Under the pieces are notes generated by a model, which saw nothing but the letters and a program-made list of their open reading frames with translations, did not search any database and had not been told where the DNA came from. Made by a program: the position numbers and the translations under genes. A stretch of 64,000 nt of DNA, from positions 62,001-126,000 of the forward strand of contig CAVSHN010000014.1 of assembly GCA_963727755.1 (NCBI GenBank), in the 5' to 3' direction. This DNA is from DASYAN01 sp963727755. Its GTDB lineage: Bacteria > Chloroflexota > Ktedonobacteria > Ktedonobacterales > Ktedonobacteraceae. Positions 18,346 through 26,848 of this stretch are shown here, piece after piece; within the stretch, counting starts at the first letter, position 1; each line of letters begins with the position of its first letter.

Positions 18346-18461
18346 TCTGGGGTGAGACGCGGGCGAAGGAGAGAAGGGTTCATAGTTATAACCGCCGTTG
18401 TGGCTGTTCCTGACAGGCTTGCAAGAGTTCTTCGGCAAAGGACGTCGCATAATCATAGCGC

Positions 18462-20027
18462 TTATCTCGATCTGTTTGCAAAGCACGGGCAAGAACCTGT
18501 CTGACTTGGGGCGATGTAATTTTGCGCGAAATGTGTAAAGTATCGCCTAAAGTAAGTCGACGGATCATATTGCGGAAAACTCCGACCCTCCCGACCCTGA
18601 CGAGGACGCTTGCCACTTAACAATTCATGGGTTGTAACTGCAAGCCCATACACATCACTACTCGCTGTAACAAAGTCATTATTTGTCTGCTCAGGGGCTC
18701 TATAACCACGGGTACCACCACCATATGGAACCCCTTGTTGAATCATCAAACCAAGATCGCACAGTGCAACCCTGCCATCTTCCAGCAGTAAAATATTATC
18801 AGGCTTTACGTCGCAGTGTACCAAAATATTGCGGTGAATCTCATATAACCCACAAGCAACCTGTTTCACATATTCGGCAACCTGCTGCTGGTGTGTTGCA
18901 TCCTCTTGGTTAGAGATACAATACCATGCACATTGGCTCAATCTTTTTAGTAACCGCTGTAAGGGCCCGCGTGGGAAAGGTACTTTTTTTAGTAGTGTTC
19001 CATCGGGCGCATATTCCATTACTAAGAAAGGAACCTCACCACATCTACCAAAATCCAGGAGACGCACGATATTTGGATGATCGAAACTGGCCATATACTC
19101 TATTTCTTTAGCAAATCTCTCTATTGCTTTAGGAAATGCATTTACATATTTTTTTTCTATCTTATCTTTGGCTAGCACTTTGATTGCTACTTTCTTCTGT
19201 GGATCAAGAAAATGTTCGCCCAGAAAAACTCGGCCAAATCCGCCTTCTCCTAAGGGTTTGACAAGGTTGTAGTCTCCCAACTCATCTCCAACACCGATTT
19301 GTCGTGCACGTGACGGATCACTCAGGGAAGCGTAACAACCCATTTTCAATAGTTGCAATTTATCTGATAGTTGTTGCTTCTGATCTGTAACATATTCATA
19401 TTTAAATATATCATTGTCGCTATCATTACTAATATAGCGAAGAGTTTTATGAGAGCCAAAGCCGCCTTCCCCTAAGAGTTTGACAAGGTTGTAGTCTTCC
19501 AACTCATCTCCAATATCAATTCGTTGTGTACACAACGAACCACCCTGGGAAGAGCTATCATCCTTTTTCAATTCAAACAATTGTTCCGATTTATCCCGTA
19601 CTTGTCCCTCCTGAGCGGTGACACTGTCATACGTAAACATAGCATCGTCGTTCTCCTTACTAATATAACGAAGAGTTTTATGAGCCTCAACTGGCTTATA
19701 CAGTTTCTCATATAGGTCCTTTTTAAGCGATTTATAAGCTTCTTCAAGCTCGCGTTTAGAATCTTGCCCGTCCTTTACATTGTCATAATGAGCTAGAAAT
19801 TGCTGAAAAGCTGCCTCTACTTCACTATCCGCTTTTTCCTTGTCTGGCTCACTGAGGCTTGCTTGAAATTCGTGAACCCGTTTCCACACATGTAAGGCTT
19901 TACTCATCTCTTGAATGCTTTTGGTAAGATTATCGATTCTCTGCCTCACCCTCTCGTCTAGATTGTCGCCCTTTGCTTCCTTCTCTATAATCGCATGCTT
20001 GGGTATAAAATTTCTTAAAATCTTCAA
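18462..20027 (-). CDS. Ser/Thr protein kinase with duplicated Gly-rich loop (frameshifted)
   Basis: Coiled-coil N-terminus, then two copies of a roughly 75-residue unit starting HKTLRYIS and ending GDELxDYNLVKxLGEGGFG (about residues 116-191 and 193-265). The kinase domain follows: VAIKVL (Lys about 283), HCDVKPDN (about 404-411), and DLG in place of DFG. At about 18573 one extra C relative to the 12.5-kb copy shifts the frame, so the usual C-lobe (ISRKITSPQVRQVL ... stop at 18386) is lost. The first codon at 20027 is TTG without a ribosome-binding site; the frame overlaps the coiled-coil segment upstream and is probably its frameshifted continuation. Confidence 0.7.
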   Translation of the reverse strand: MKILRNFIPKHAIIEKEAKGDNLDERVRQRIDNLTKSIQEMSKALHVWKRVHEFQASLSEPDKEKADSEVEAAFQQFLAHYDNVKDGQDSKRELEEAYKSLKKDLYEKLYKPVEAHKTLRYISKENDDAMFTYDSVTAQEGQVRDKSEQLFELKKDDSSSQGGSLCTQRIDIGDELEDYNLVKLLGEGGFGSHKTLRYISNDSDNDIFKYEYVTDQKQQLSDKLQLLKMGCYASLSDPSRARQIGVGDELGDYNLVKPLGEGGFGRVFLGEHFLDPQKKVAIKVLAKDKIEKKYVNAFPKAIERFAKEIEYMASFDHPNIVRLLDFGRCGEVPFLVMEYAPDGTLLKKVPFPRGPLQRLLKRLSQCAWYCISNQEDATHQQQVAEYVKQVACGLYEIHRNILVHCDVKPDNILLLEDGRVALCDLGLMIQQGVPYGGGTRGYRAPEQTNNDFVTASSDVYGLAVTTHELLSGKRPRQGREGRSFPQYDPSTYFRRYFTHFAQNYIAPSQTGSCPCFANRSR

Positions 20028-20937
20028 CGTGGAGGAGAGTTATCTTTACCACTTTTCTGCTCAGATCTTCTGGAATATAATTACCTCGTATTTCATTATT
20101 TATAGATTTTATATGATCACTTAACTGTTTAAACTTCTTCTTCATACGTTGAGGTCTGTGCTCTTCGGGCAATAGACACAATTTCTCTCTCATCTCATCC
20201 ACCCATTTGGTCGTCCAAGAAAGCTCCACCTTCACAGGTTGAATCTCGGACAATGCTTGAGTGATCTGCTCCGCTGGATCGGCCGAATGAGATGTTGAGG
20301 CCCCTGTGATTTCATGCTTTGTGTGACTGACACTTGTCGAAGCTGCATCTTGTTGATTCTGGATGGTTGTCCTGTCAGGAGTTGATGTCTCGATCTCCTC
20401 ATGTCTAGTTTGAGGATTATCTCTCATCTCAAAGTCAGGAAGGCTAGAGCTTCCCTGCCGATTTATTTGCTCAAGACAGGAATTAATTCCGATATTCCAC
20501 CGAGTCGCAATACGAAATCGAAATTGACCTTCCTGTTCTTTCTCTAGGCGTTTCAATACGTCAGACAGAGAGTTGATAACCTCTTTTGCTTGATTCAAAA
20601 AATGGGTCTCCTCAGTCAGATCACCTCTCAAATTATTCTCTGCTGATTGATAGGGTATCTCCAGTTGCTTAGATAGCTTGTTGAGTTCATCATTATACTT
20701 AGGAGATTTATTCCTATCAAACATTTCACCCTGTATTGCTCCTTGTATGCCTTGAATAATACTATTAAGTTGCTTATGAACTTCTGATGCCTTCTTTTGC
20801 GCTTCTTGGGATTCCTTCTGCTTTAGATCGAACTCTTTAGCCCGCATCCTTACAAGATCCGAACTTCCTTTGTCGCCTCTCTGGTAGCCAAGCCCCTCTC
20901 CCGAATCTGAAGGCCCTCTCATCCTATCTCCAACCAT
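19930..20937 (-). CDS. Coiled-coil N-terminal segment of the kinase gene
   Basis: About 335 residues from ATG 20937, chosen for AAAGGAG upstream. Long Glu/Lys/Gln-rich helices, then a Ser/Thr-rich disordered stretch (around 20260-20400), then further helical sequence. The last part (YREGSKGRQSRREGE) looks out of frame, while the other frame continues as coiled coil (IIEKEAKGDNLDERV) into the kinase. I infer that 20937-18386 was one gene of about 850 codons with a slip near 20020. Expressed from promoter cassette copy 3. Confidence 0.55.
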   Translation of the reverse strand: MVGDRMRGPSDSGEGLGYQRGDKGSSDLVRMRAKEFDLKQKESQEAQKKASEVHKQLNSIIQGIQGAIQGEMFDRNKSPKYNDELNKLSKQLEIPYQSAENNLRGDLTEETHFLNQAKEVINSLSDVLKRLEKEQEGQFRFRIATRWNIGINSCLEQINRQGSSSLPDFEMRDNPQTRHEEIETSTPDRTTIQNQQDAASTSVSHTKHEITGASTSHSADPAEQITQALSEIQPVKVELSWTTKWVDEMREKLCLLPEEHRPQRMKKKFKQLSDHIKSINNEIRGNYIPEDLSRKVVKITLLHVEDFKKFYTQACDYREGSKGRQSRREGEAENR

Positions 20938-20953
20938 GATAATCGCTCCTTTC

Positions 20954-21065
20954 ATTGAAACGAACTTAACTTGAAGATAGCATAACCAGAGGTTGTCCGT
21001 TTCGACAAGGAGGAAGGAGGGACAGTTCGGCTTGAACATTGCTGTCCTTTCAATGCCAGAAGTAG
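20954..21065 (-). promoter_or_regulatory. Kinase-cluster promoter cassette, copy 3 (functional position)
   Basis: On the minus strand the block reads through GGACAACCTCTGGTTATGCTATCTTCAAG to AAAGGAGCGATTATC and the ATG at 20937. The same sequence recurs at 18.1 and 12.2 kb. TATGCT/TATCTT is the likely -10. Confidence 0.5.
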
Positions 21066-21111
21066 CACCCATTGTTTGATCCAGGGGACGAGAGAGCACT
21101 GTTCTTCAGCC

Positions 21112-23493
21112 CTATCTCTTGAAGTAGCGCAAGCGCAACGAGTTACTCACCACAGTTACCGATGAGAGCGCCATCGCTGCCGCTGCAAAGATCGGCATTT
21201 GCTCACCTAAGAAAGGAATGAGCGGGGAGAGAATGGCAATTGGGATTAGCAGTATATTGTAGCCAAAGGCCCAGAAGAGGTTTTGACGAATCACACGCAT
21301 AGTAGCACGCGAGAGTTCTAGAGCGGTCACTACGCTGCTTAGGTTGCCCTTGACCAGCGTCATATCTGCCGCCGCCATCGCTATATCAGTTCCAGTTCCC
21401 ATCGCAATGCTTATATCAGCCTGCGCAAGAGCAGGGGCATCATTGATACCATCACCAGCAAAGGCTACCGATAGACCAATGCTTTGCAAGTCCTTGACGT
21501 GTCTGACCTTGTCCTCTGGCAATACCCCGGCAATCACATGATCGGCTACTATGCCAACTTGCTCGGCAATGGCATTTGCCGTGTACTTATTGTCTCCAGT
21601 GACCATCACTATATCAATGCCTTGCCTCTGGAGATGTTCAATGGCTTTTGCAGAACCAACCTTGATGCAATCTGCTACAGCAATCAACCCGGCAACCTTT
21701 TTATCACATGCCACAAGCATAACCGTTTTACCCTGGCCCTCTAGTCTCTCCATCTGCTCCTCCAGAGAGCTGTCCTCTATTGAGCGTTCATTAAAGAGGC
21801 GACGCGTGCCGATCAATAGCTCATGACCCTCCACATAGGCATCAAGGCCTTGGCCAGGTAAGGCCGTCACACGAGAAGGAATATTGTCCAGTTGGATACC
21901 ACGTGCGTGTGCTCCAGCGATTATCGCACGAGCTAGCGGATGCTCTGACCCTTGTTCTGCTTCAGCGACTAATCGTAAGAACTCCTCTTCCTGCACTCCT
22001 GACATAACTAGCACATCAGTCAATTCCGGCTTGCCTTTAGTGATCGTGCCCGTCTTGTCCAGCAGGATTGTATGAATGGCTTGCATGCGTTCGAGACTCT
22101 CAGCACCTTTGATGAGAATGCCTAGCTCTGCACCTTTGCCAGTGCCAACGATGATAGCGGTCGGCGTTGCTAGTCCCAATGCACAAGGACAAGCTACGAC
22201 TAATACCGAGACAGCCGCGATCAAAGCACTCACCCAGGGATTGTAAGTACTCATATCCATGGCGAATATACCACCCAGGCTCATAGTAGCCATAGCAAGC
22301 GCAGGATTCGTCACCCCCAAGGTAGCCCAGCCAATAAAGGTCAGTAAGCTAATGAGAAGCACGGCAGGCACAAAGATGCTTGAGATCTTATCAGCAAGAC
22401 GCTGGATAGGTGCCTTGGAGCCTTGGGCTTCTTCGACCGCACGAATAATGTGCGCCAGCATGGTATCAGTACCAACCTTCGTGGCTCGCATGCGTAAGAG
22501 CCCTTGCTGGTTGATCGTCGCGCCAATCAAGGGATCTCCCAGCCCCTTCTCAACTGGCACACTCTCACCCGTCATCATCAATTCGTCAAGAGATGAGTTA
22601 CCAGCGATGATAATACCATCAACGGGTACCTTCTCGCCAGGACGCACAATCAGTTCATCATCAACCCGCACCTCCTCAATGGGCAGATCGCATTCCTGAC
22701 CATCACGGACTACATGAGCCGTTCGCGCCTGGAGCCCCGCGAGCTTGCGAATGGCATCGCCTGCTTGTCTCTTCGCCCGCGCCTCTAGATATTTGCCCAG
22801 GGAGATCAGAGTAATAATCAGGGCCGCCGAGTCATAGGTTGTCATCGTGCTGACTAGATGCGGAAAAATGGTCGCGGCGGCACTGAGGAAATATGATGCA
22901 GTAGAACCAAGCGAAACTAGTGTATCCATCGTAGCACTACCATGGCGCAGAGCGTTGAAGGCGTTGCGATGGAAATCCCACCCAATCCAGAGCCAGACTG
23001 GCGTGGCCAACAGCAAGAGCAGGAAATTCTCACCCTGGAAGCAATTCATAAAGAACATGCTGAGAATAACCACAGGGATGGTAAAAAGGAAGCCAACTAG
23101 CAGAGTATTGCGCCGTCGATGTATACTGGCTTCACTGCGTTGATCTTGCTGTGAAGGGACCAGTGATTCTCTCTCCTTGGTTATCGCGTCCACATCTGTC
23201 TGCGATCGGAATTCCTCTGATTCCAATGGCATGGCCCTATAGCCAAGAGCCTCAACCTTCTCTACCATTTGCTCAATGCTTGTCTGCACTGGGAGATAGG
23301 TAACCGTCGCTTGTTCAGTTGCAAGGTTGACTGTAGCAGAGAACACTCCTGGAAGCTTGCTTAAGCCCTTCTCAACCCGCATAGCACAGGAGGCACAACT
23401 CATTCCTTCGATCGCCAGCAAGGCTTGACACTCTGAGCCCCTCCTGATCTCGACAACTGGGGCTTTGCAAGATGAATGTGCTTCGGCTGCCAT
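21112..23493 (-). CDS. copA: Copper-translocating P1B-type ATPase (CopA)
   Basis: 793 residues. One N-terminal heavy-metal-associated domain (GMSCASC, Cys 33 and 36), eight predicted membrane helices, CPCALGLATP metal-site motif, phosphorylation site DKTGTITKG and hinge GDGINDAPALAQADI. It pumps Cu+ out of the cytosol using ATP. Start ATG 23493 has GGAGAG upstream. Divergent from csoR, with a CsoR-type palindrome between, so copper induction is expected. Confidence 0.95.
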   Translation of the reverse strand: MAAEAHSSCKAPVVEIRRGSECQALLAIEGMSCASCAMRVEKGLSKLPGVFSATVNLATEQATVTYLPVQTSIEQMVEKVEALGYRAMPLESEEFRSQTDVDAITKERESLVPSQQDQRSEASIHRRRNTLLVGFLFTIPVVILSMFFMNCFQGENFLLLLLATPVWLWIGWDFHRNAFNALRHGSATMDTLVSLGSTASYFLSAAATIFPHLVSTMTTYDSAALIITLISLGKYLEARAKRQAGDAIRKLAGLQARTAHVVRDGQECDLPIEEVRVDDELIVRPGEKVPVDGIIIAGNSSLDELMMTGESVPVEKGLGDPLIGATINQQGLLRMRATKVGTDTMLAHIIRAVEEAQGSKAPIQRLADKISSIFVPAVLLISLLTFIGWATLGVTNPALAMATMSLGGIFAMDMSTYNPWVSALIAAVSVLVVACPCALGLATPTAIIVGTGKGAELGILIKGAESLERMQAIHTILLDKTGTITKGKPELTDVLVMSGVQEEEFLRLVAEAEQGSEHPLARAIIAGAHARGIQLDNIPSRVTALPGQGLDAYVEGHELLIGTRRLFNERSIEDSSLEEQMERLEGQGKTVMLVACDKKVAGLIAVADCIKVGSAKAIEHLQRQGIDIVMVTGDNKYTANAIAEQVGIVADHVIAGVLPEDKVRHVKDLQSIGLSVAFAGDGINDAPALAQADISIAMGTGTDIAMAAADMTLVKGNLSSVVTALELSRATMRVIRQNLFWAFGYNILLIPIAILSPLIPFLGEQMPIFAAAAMALSSVTVVSNSLRLRYFKR

Positions 23494-23538
23494 GTGATTT
23501 TTCTCTCCTCTGGAATAGCGTGATCTTTTATCTAACCC

Positions 23539-23559
23539 ATACCCCCTAGGTAGGGGTAT
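23539..23559. promoter_or_regulatory. CsoR-type operator between copA and csoR
   Basis: ATACCCC-CTAGGTA-GGGGTAT, a perfect 7-bp inverted repeat around a 7-bp centre, of the G-tract type bound by CsoR repressors. It sits 46 bp before copA. Confidence 0.85.
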
Positions 23560-23699
23560 GTCCTGTGAGTATACACGAATAAAGATAGATATGTCAAACT
23601 CATCGTCAACGGCTTCATCCCTTCCTTGCAGGTAGAAATGGAAACATGCTATACTTGCTCCAAGCTCAAAGAAACAGAGCCAAAGAGGGCAAGGAGAAC

Positions 23700-23966
23700 A
23701 TGCAGGCCAAGAAAGAAGATGTGCTCAAGCGATTAAACTACATCGAAGGTCATCTCAAAGGGATTCGTAAGATGGTGGACGAAGATCAATACTGCGTCGA
23801 CATCTTGCGGCAGACCTATGCGGTTCGCAAGGCCATCGAGAAACTAGAGAGCATTATCCTAGAAAGTCATCTCCGTGCCTGCGTTCCTGAAGGGATGATT
23901 AGCGGCAAGGAAAAAGAGGTTATTGAAGAGTTAGTGCAACTCTTCAATCTGGGTGGCAATCGCTAG
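23700..23966 (+). CDS. csoR: Copper-sensing transcriptional repressor CsoR
   Basis: 88 residues from ATG 23700 (AAGGAGA just upstream; a longer in-frame start at 23646 lacks one). All-helical CsoR/RcnR fold with the Cu+ ligand set Cys in DQYCVDIL and His/Cys in ESHLRAC. Apo-CsoR represses copA and releases DNA upon Cu+ binding. It ends in TAG and shares the operator region with divergent copA. Confidence 0.93.
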   Translation: MQAKKEDVLKRLNYIEGHLKGIRKMVDEDQYCVDILRQTYAVRKAIEKLESIILESHLRACVPEGMISGKEKEVIEELVQLFNLGGNR

Positions 23967-24102
23967 CATATCGCATGTTGCTTCAAGCAGTGACTCTCTG
24001 TTAATAGATACATTGCACAATATAGATAAAGTGCACACATTTTCCAGGGAGAAATAGGGACAGTACTGACAGAAAAATGGGGTTTAGCCCGTCAATGTAC
24101 AT

Positions 24103-24143
24103 AAAAGAGACACCATGTGTCTGAGGCATATAGCGTCTCTTTC
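24103..24143 (-). terminator. Stem-loop downstream of copy-2 small gene
   Basis: On the minus strand AAAGAGACGC ... GTGTCTCTTTT, about eight to nine pairs followed by T residues, beginning 15 bp past the stop of the broken gene. Confidence 0.6.
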
Positions 24144-24157
24144 AAAGCTCTTTTCTG

Positions 24158-24371
24158 TCAGTTGCTTGGAGAAGACTCAAAGGTCCAATCAGCAAACTGC
24201 TTCTGTTCAATCAGCCGAACTAATTAATTCCACTGGTCACCTGTTAAGATAACCTTTCCACCAAAGTCATCCTGAATGGTAACTTGATCATCCTGCCGCT
24301 TTAATGTAGGACATTTATCACAACCACAGTCACAAAGGACAACCATCTTCTGATCTTTGAAGTCGCTCATG
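24158..24371 (-). pseudogene. Cys-containing small protein, copy 2, frameshifted and nonsense
   Basis: Homologue of 8112-8321. After ATG 24371 an extra T in the fourth codon shifts the frame. Past that point the sequence encodes VVLCDCGCDKCPTLKRQ, DDFGGKVILTGDQWN, then TAA where the other copy has Leu, then LVRLIEQKQFADW to the end. The lesions differ from those of copy 1. Cys-rich and close to copper genes, so metal handling is possible but unproven. Confidence 0.7.
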
Positions 24372-24702
24372 AAAAAAATCTCCTGTTGAAAAAGGGGGAA
24401 ACATGACTATAAGAAGACGCTATCCGTAGCCATTCTCCATGACAAAAATACAATAGAAAACACGACTCACCAAAGTTGAGTTCCTTAAAAGAATAACACA
24501 CAAATTATGGAAAAATCAATCCTGTATCTCTATTCAGGAATGGGCAAGCTGTCCATAAATTACCACTAATTGTTACTTTTTCCGAGCAAATTGTTTTTCC
24601 TTGTCTCTAGCAAAAACCCCTCTGATTGAGGTATCCTTAGTAAAAAGGAGATCACTCATGAGAGAAGAGAGAGCAAGACTCTTGTGAACAGGAGAAATTT
24701 CA
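24372..24702. other. Intergenic region between divergent small genes
   Basis: AT-rich. Holds the ribosome-binding sites of both flanking genes (AGGAG near 24382 on minus; AGGAG near 24691 on plus). No other gene or clear promoter pair recognised. Confidence 0.35.
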
Positions 24703-25020
24703 ATGGACAAAACATATAAGCAGGCAATTTGTGAATTACAGCAAAGGCGGTTAAATGCTCTTTGCGAGGAAATCCAACGCTGTGCTCCACTTGTCGCAGC
24801 CGGGGCAACGATTGCCAGTGTCACAGCACAAATTCCCGATACACACCTTCGTGATCTCGTGACCCACGTCCTGCTGAGCATACGGGTTAGTTTCTTGGTC
24901 GAGCAAATGGTTGAGTTAGAAATGATCTCTTCAGAACAAAATGATGAGATACAAACCTATCTTCTTCGCCTTTTCAATTTCTACGGGGAGAGTAGCTTCA
25001 TACCATTTGAAATTCCATGA
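24703..25020 (+). CDS. Hypothetical helical protein
   Basis: 105 residues, predicted all-helical with an amphipathic pattern (VTHVLLSIRVSFLVEQMVELEMI). AGGAG lies nine bases before the ATG. No recognised domain and no signal peptide. Convergent with the ThyX-like gene. Function unknown. Confidence 0.55.
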   Translation: MDKTYKQAICELQQRRLNALCEEIQRCAPLVAAGATIASVTAQIPDTHLRDLVTHVLLSIRVSFLVEQMVELEMISSEQNDEIQTYLLRLFNFYGESSFIPFEIP

Positions 25021-25087
25021 CGACCCTAAGCTTTTGCCAGGGATTTTACGAGGCGGAGATGATAAGCAAAAGAAACTTACCTTCCAG

Positions 25088-26815
25088 TTAACTTCTATCA
25101 AAAAATTCTGTTCTACTCGTCGGATCTGGCCTTGTATGCAGTTGAAGAGCAGCAAGATATGGATCTGACGCAGCAAGTAACTGGCTCGCCTCATAGGCCA
25201 ACGCACGATAGTTAATATGTCCACCAGGGCGAGTGCGCTGCCTTGTGAGGTAGAGAGCCTGTTTGGGGTCGCCATGCATCCATAAGTCAACCCGATGGGC
25301 AAGAGGGAGGAGGTTGAGGACAAACGAATAATCAATCGTATTGTGATATTGACCCTCCACCTTTGCAATAAACGCTTGTAAGCGGTCGTAGTATGCTAGC
25401 AAATCCTGCTCCATGGCTGTTTTGTAGGAGGCCATCTCTGGAATGTCAGTCAAGTAGCGGGATAAGCTAAAGCCATGGGCAAGCAGCTGATCCACTGTAT
25501 CCTTGGTGACAGGCTCACCAAATACTAGGGGAAGAGGGGAGAATCGTCCCCAGGCACGATGACGATTAAAGTCACGCAGCTCCCCTAAACAGCCTTCAAT
25601 TACAAGGGTCAGACGGGTCGTGCGTGCATAGATTGGTAGTTCGCAATAGTTACTATGATCCAAAAATAGCAGACAACTGAGCATTCTCTTCGTTTCAGCA
25701 TCTCGACTGTGTATCCACTCTAACAATGCTGTCCCCTCAAGCCCTGGCCAGAGCAACAAAATAGACTCTCCAATCAGTCGATCACCCTCTGTATACTCCT
25801 GCGGTATTAAGCTTACCCGTTGCTCGACCAGCTTTGGGCCACTCCTTTGTATGGGGACGCGCTGTAACAGGTCTGTCTTCTCTATCAGAAACTGCCTCAA
25901 CTTCTGTAGGTTGCTATTAGTCGTGCGCAACGAGTCTGTATGACGAATCAGTCCAGGAGCCTCCGCTTTATAACCAAGAGCCTCCTCTTCTTCCTTGCTC
26001 GGCGCGAGCAATCGTTCAATCTGAGTGGCAACTTTAGCATAATAAGGCAAAGGAGAAGCTTTCAATTCTGAGATAATACGCGACCAGTCACGTGCCGAGG
26101 TCTCAAATGACATACCACTCCACTGTCCAAAGAGTAGAAAGGAGCGCACACAGTCCAGAACCCGCGAAGTGAGAGTGCTCGTCTGCTGGCGATTAGTGCT
26201 GTCAACTCGATAATACTCTCCAAAGGCCTCTTGCAATACCGCTTTATGCTTGGCAAACAGTTCTTGTGAATGTGTACCGAAGGATTGATAGTCCGCTTCT
26301 ATCCATGTTGCTTGTGATAAATGTGTAGGTAGATAGTGCTTGATTGGATGAAGAAGAGCCTTACCAAAGGTCGTTTGATAGCGTGTGGATTTTTCTTGAC
26401 CTGAATTAATTGATCCTTCATAAAAGAGAGAGAAGCATAGATGCATAGGTAATCTTGCGATGTCGACAGCAAGACGCGCCATATCCCCGACCGAGGCATG
26501 ACCATATCCTCGAAAAGTTTCTTCCAACTTCTGGTCTGGATCAATGCCCTTTTCACCCATCTGGCATAAAATTTCCCAGGGCATACCAGCAGCCCGCGAT
26601 TGACGCGCACCAGCCCATGCTCTATGTGCCGCTGTGCGCAATGTGGGATGAGCAACGGTTGTCGTAACAATCGTGCCCGTCTCGAGATCTTCCAAACAGA
26701 TCAGCCTCAAACCAGTTACTTCTGGAGCATAGATGAACCATCGATATAAATCGACGAATAGTTCCTGCTCTATGGGAATATTAACCTTTTCTATCTCCTG
26801 AGATTGTTTCATCAA
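25088..26815 (-). CDS. ThyX-like double-length protein (FAD-dependent thymidylate synthase family)
   Basis: 575 residues, about twice the usual ThyX length. The N-terminal half has GYGHASVGDMARL and SGQEKSTRYQ, matching the ThyX substrate-site pattern ending in STRY. The C-terminal half has LRDFNRHRAWGRFS, resembling but not exactly matching the RHR-x7-S signature. This suggests two ThyX-type domains in one chain, each perhaps keeping part of the site. Known ThyX enzymes methylate dUMP using folate and FAD; whether this one does is open. Starts with two Met codons. Confidence 0.6.
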   Translation of the reverse strand: MMKQSQEIEKVNIPIEQELFVDLYRWFIYAPEVTGLRLICLEDLETGTIVTTTVAHPTLRTAAHRAWAGARQSRAAGMPWEILCQMGEKGIDPDQKLEETFRGYGHASVGDMARLAVDIARLPMHLCFSLFYEGSINSGQEKSTRYQTTFGKALLHPIKHYLPTHLSQATWIEADYQSFGTHSQELFAKHKAVLQEAFGEYYRVDSTNRQQTSTLTSRVLDCVRSFLLFGQWSGMSFETSARDWSRIISELKASPLPYYAKVATQIERLLAPSKEEEEALGYKAEAPGLIRHTDSLRTTNSNLQKLRQFLIEKTDLLQRVPIQRSGPKLVEQRVSLIPQEYTEGDRLIGESILLLWPGLEGTALLEWIHSRDAETKRMLSCLLFLDHSNYCELPIYARTTRLTLVIEGCLGELRDFNRHRAWGRFSPLPLVFGEPVTKDTVDQLLAHGFSLSRYLTDIPEMASYKTAMEQDLLAYYDRLQAFIAKVEGQYHNTIDYSFVLNLLPLAHRVDLWMHGDPKQALYLTRQRTRPGGHINYRALAYEASQLLAASDPYLAALQLHTRPDPTSRTEFFDRS

Positions 26816-26848
26816 CCATTCTTTCTATGAACAGCATTAATTGCTTGA

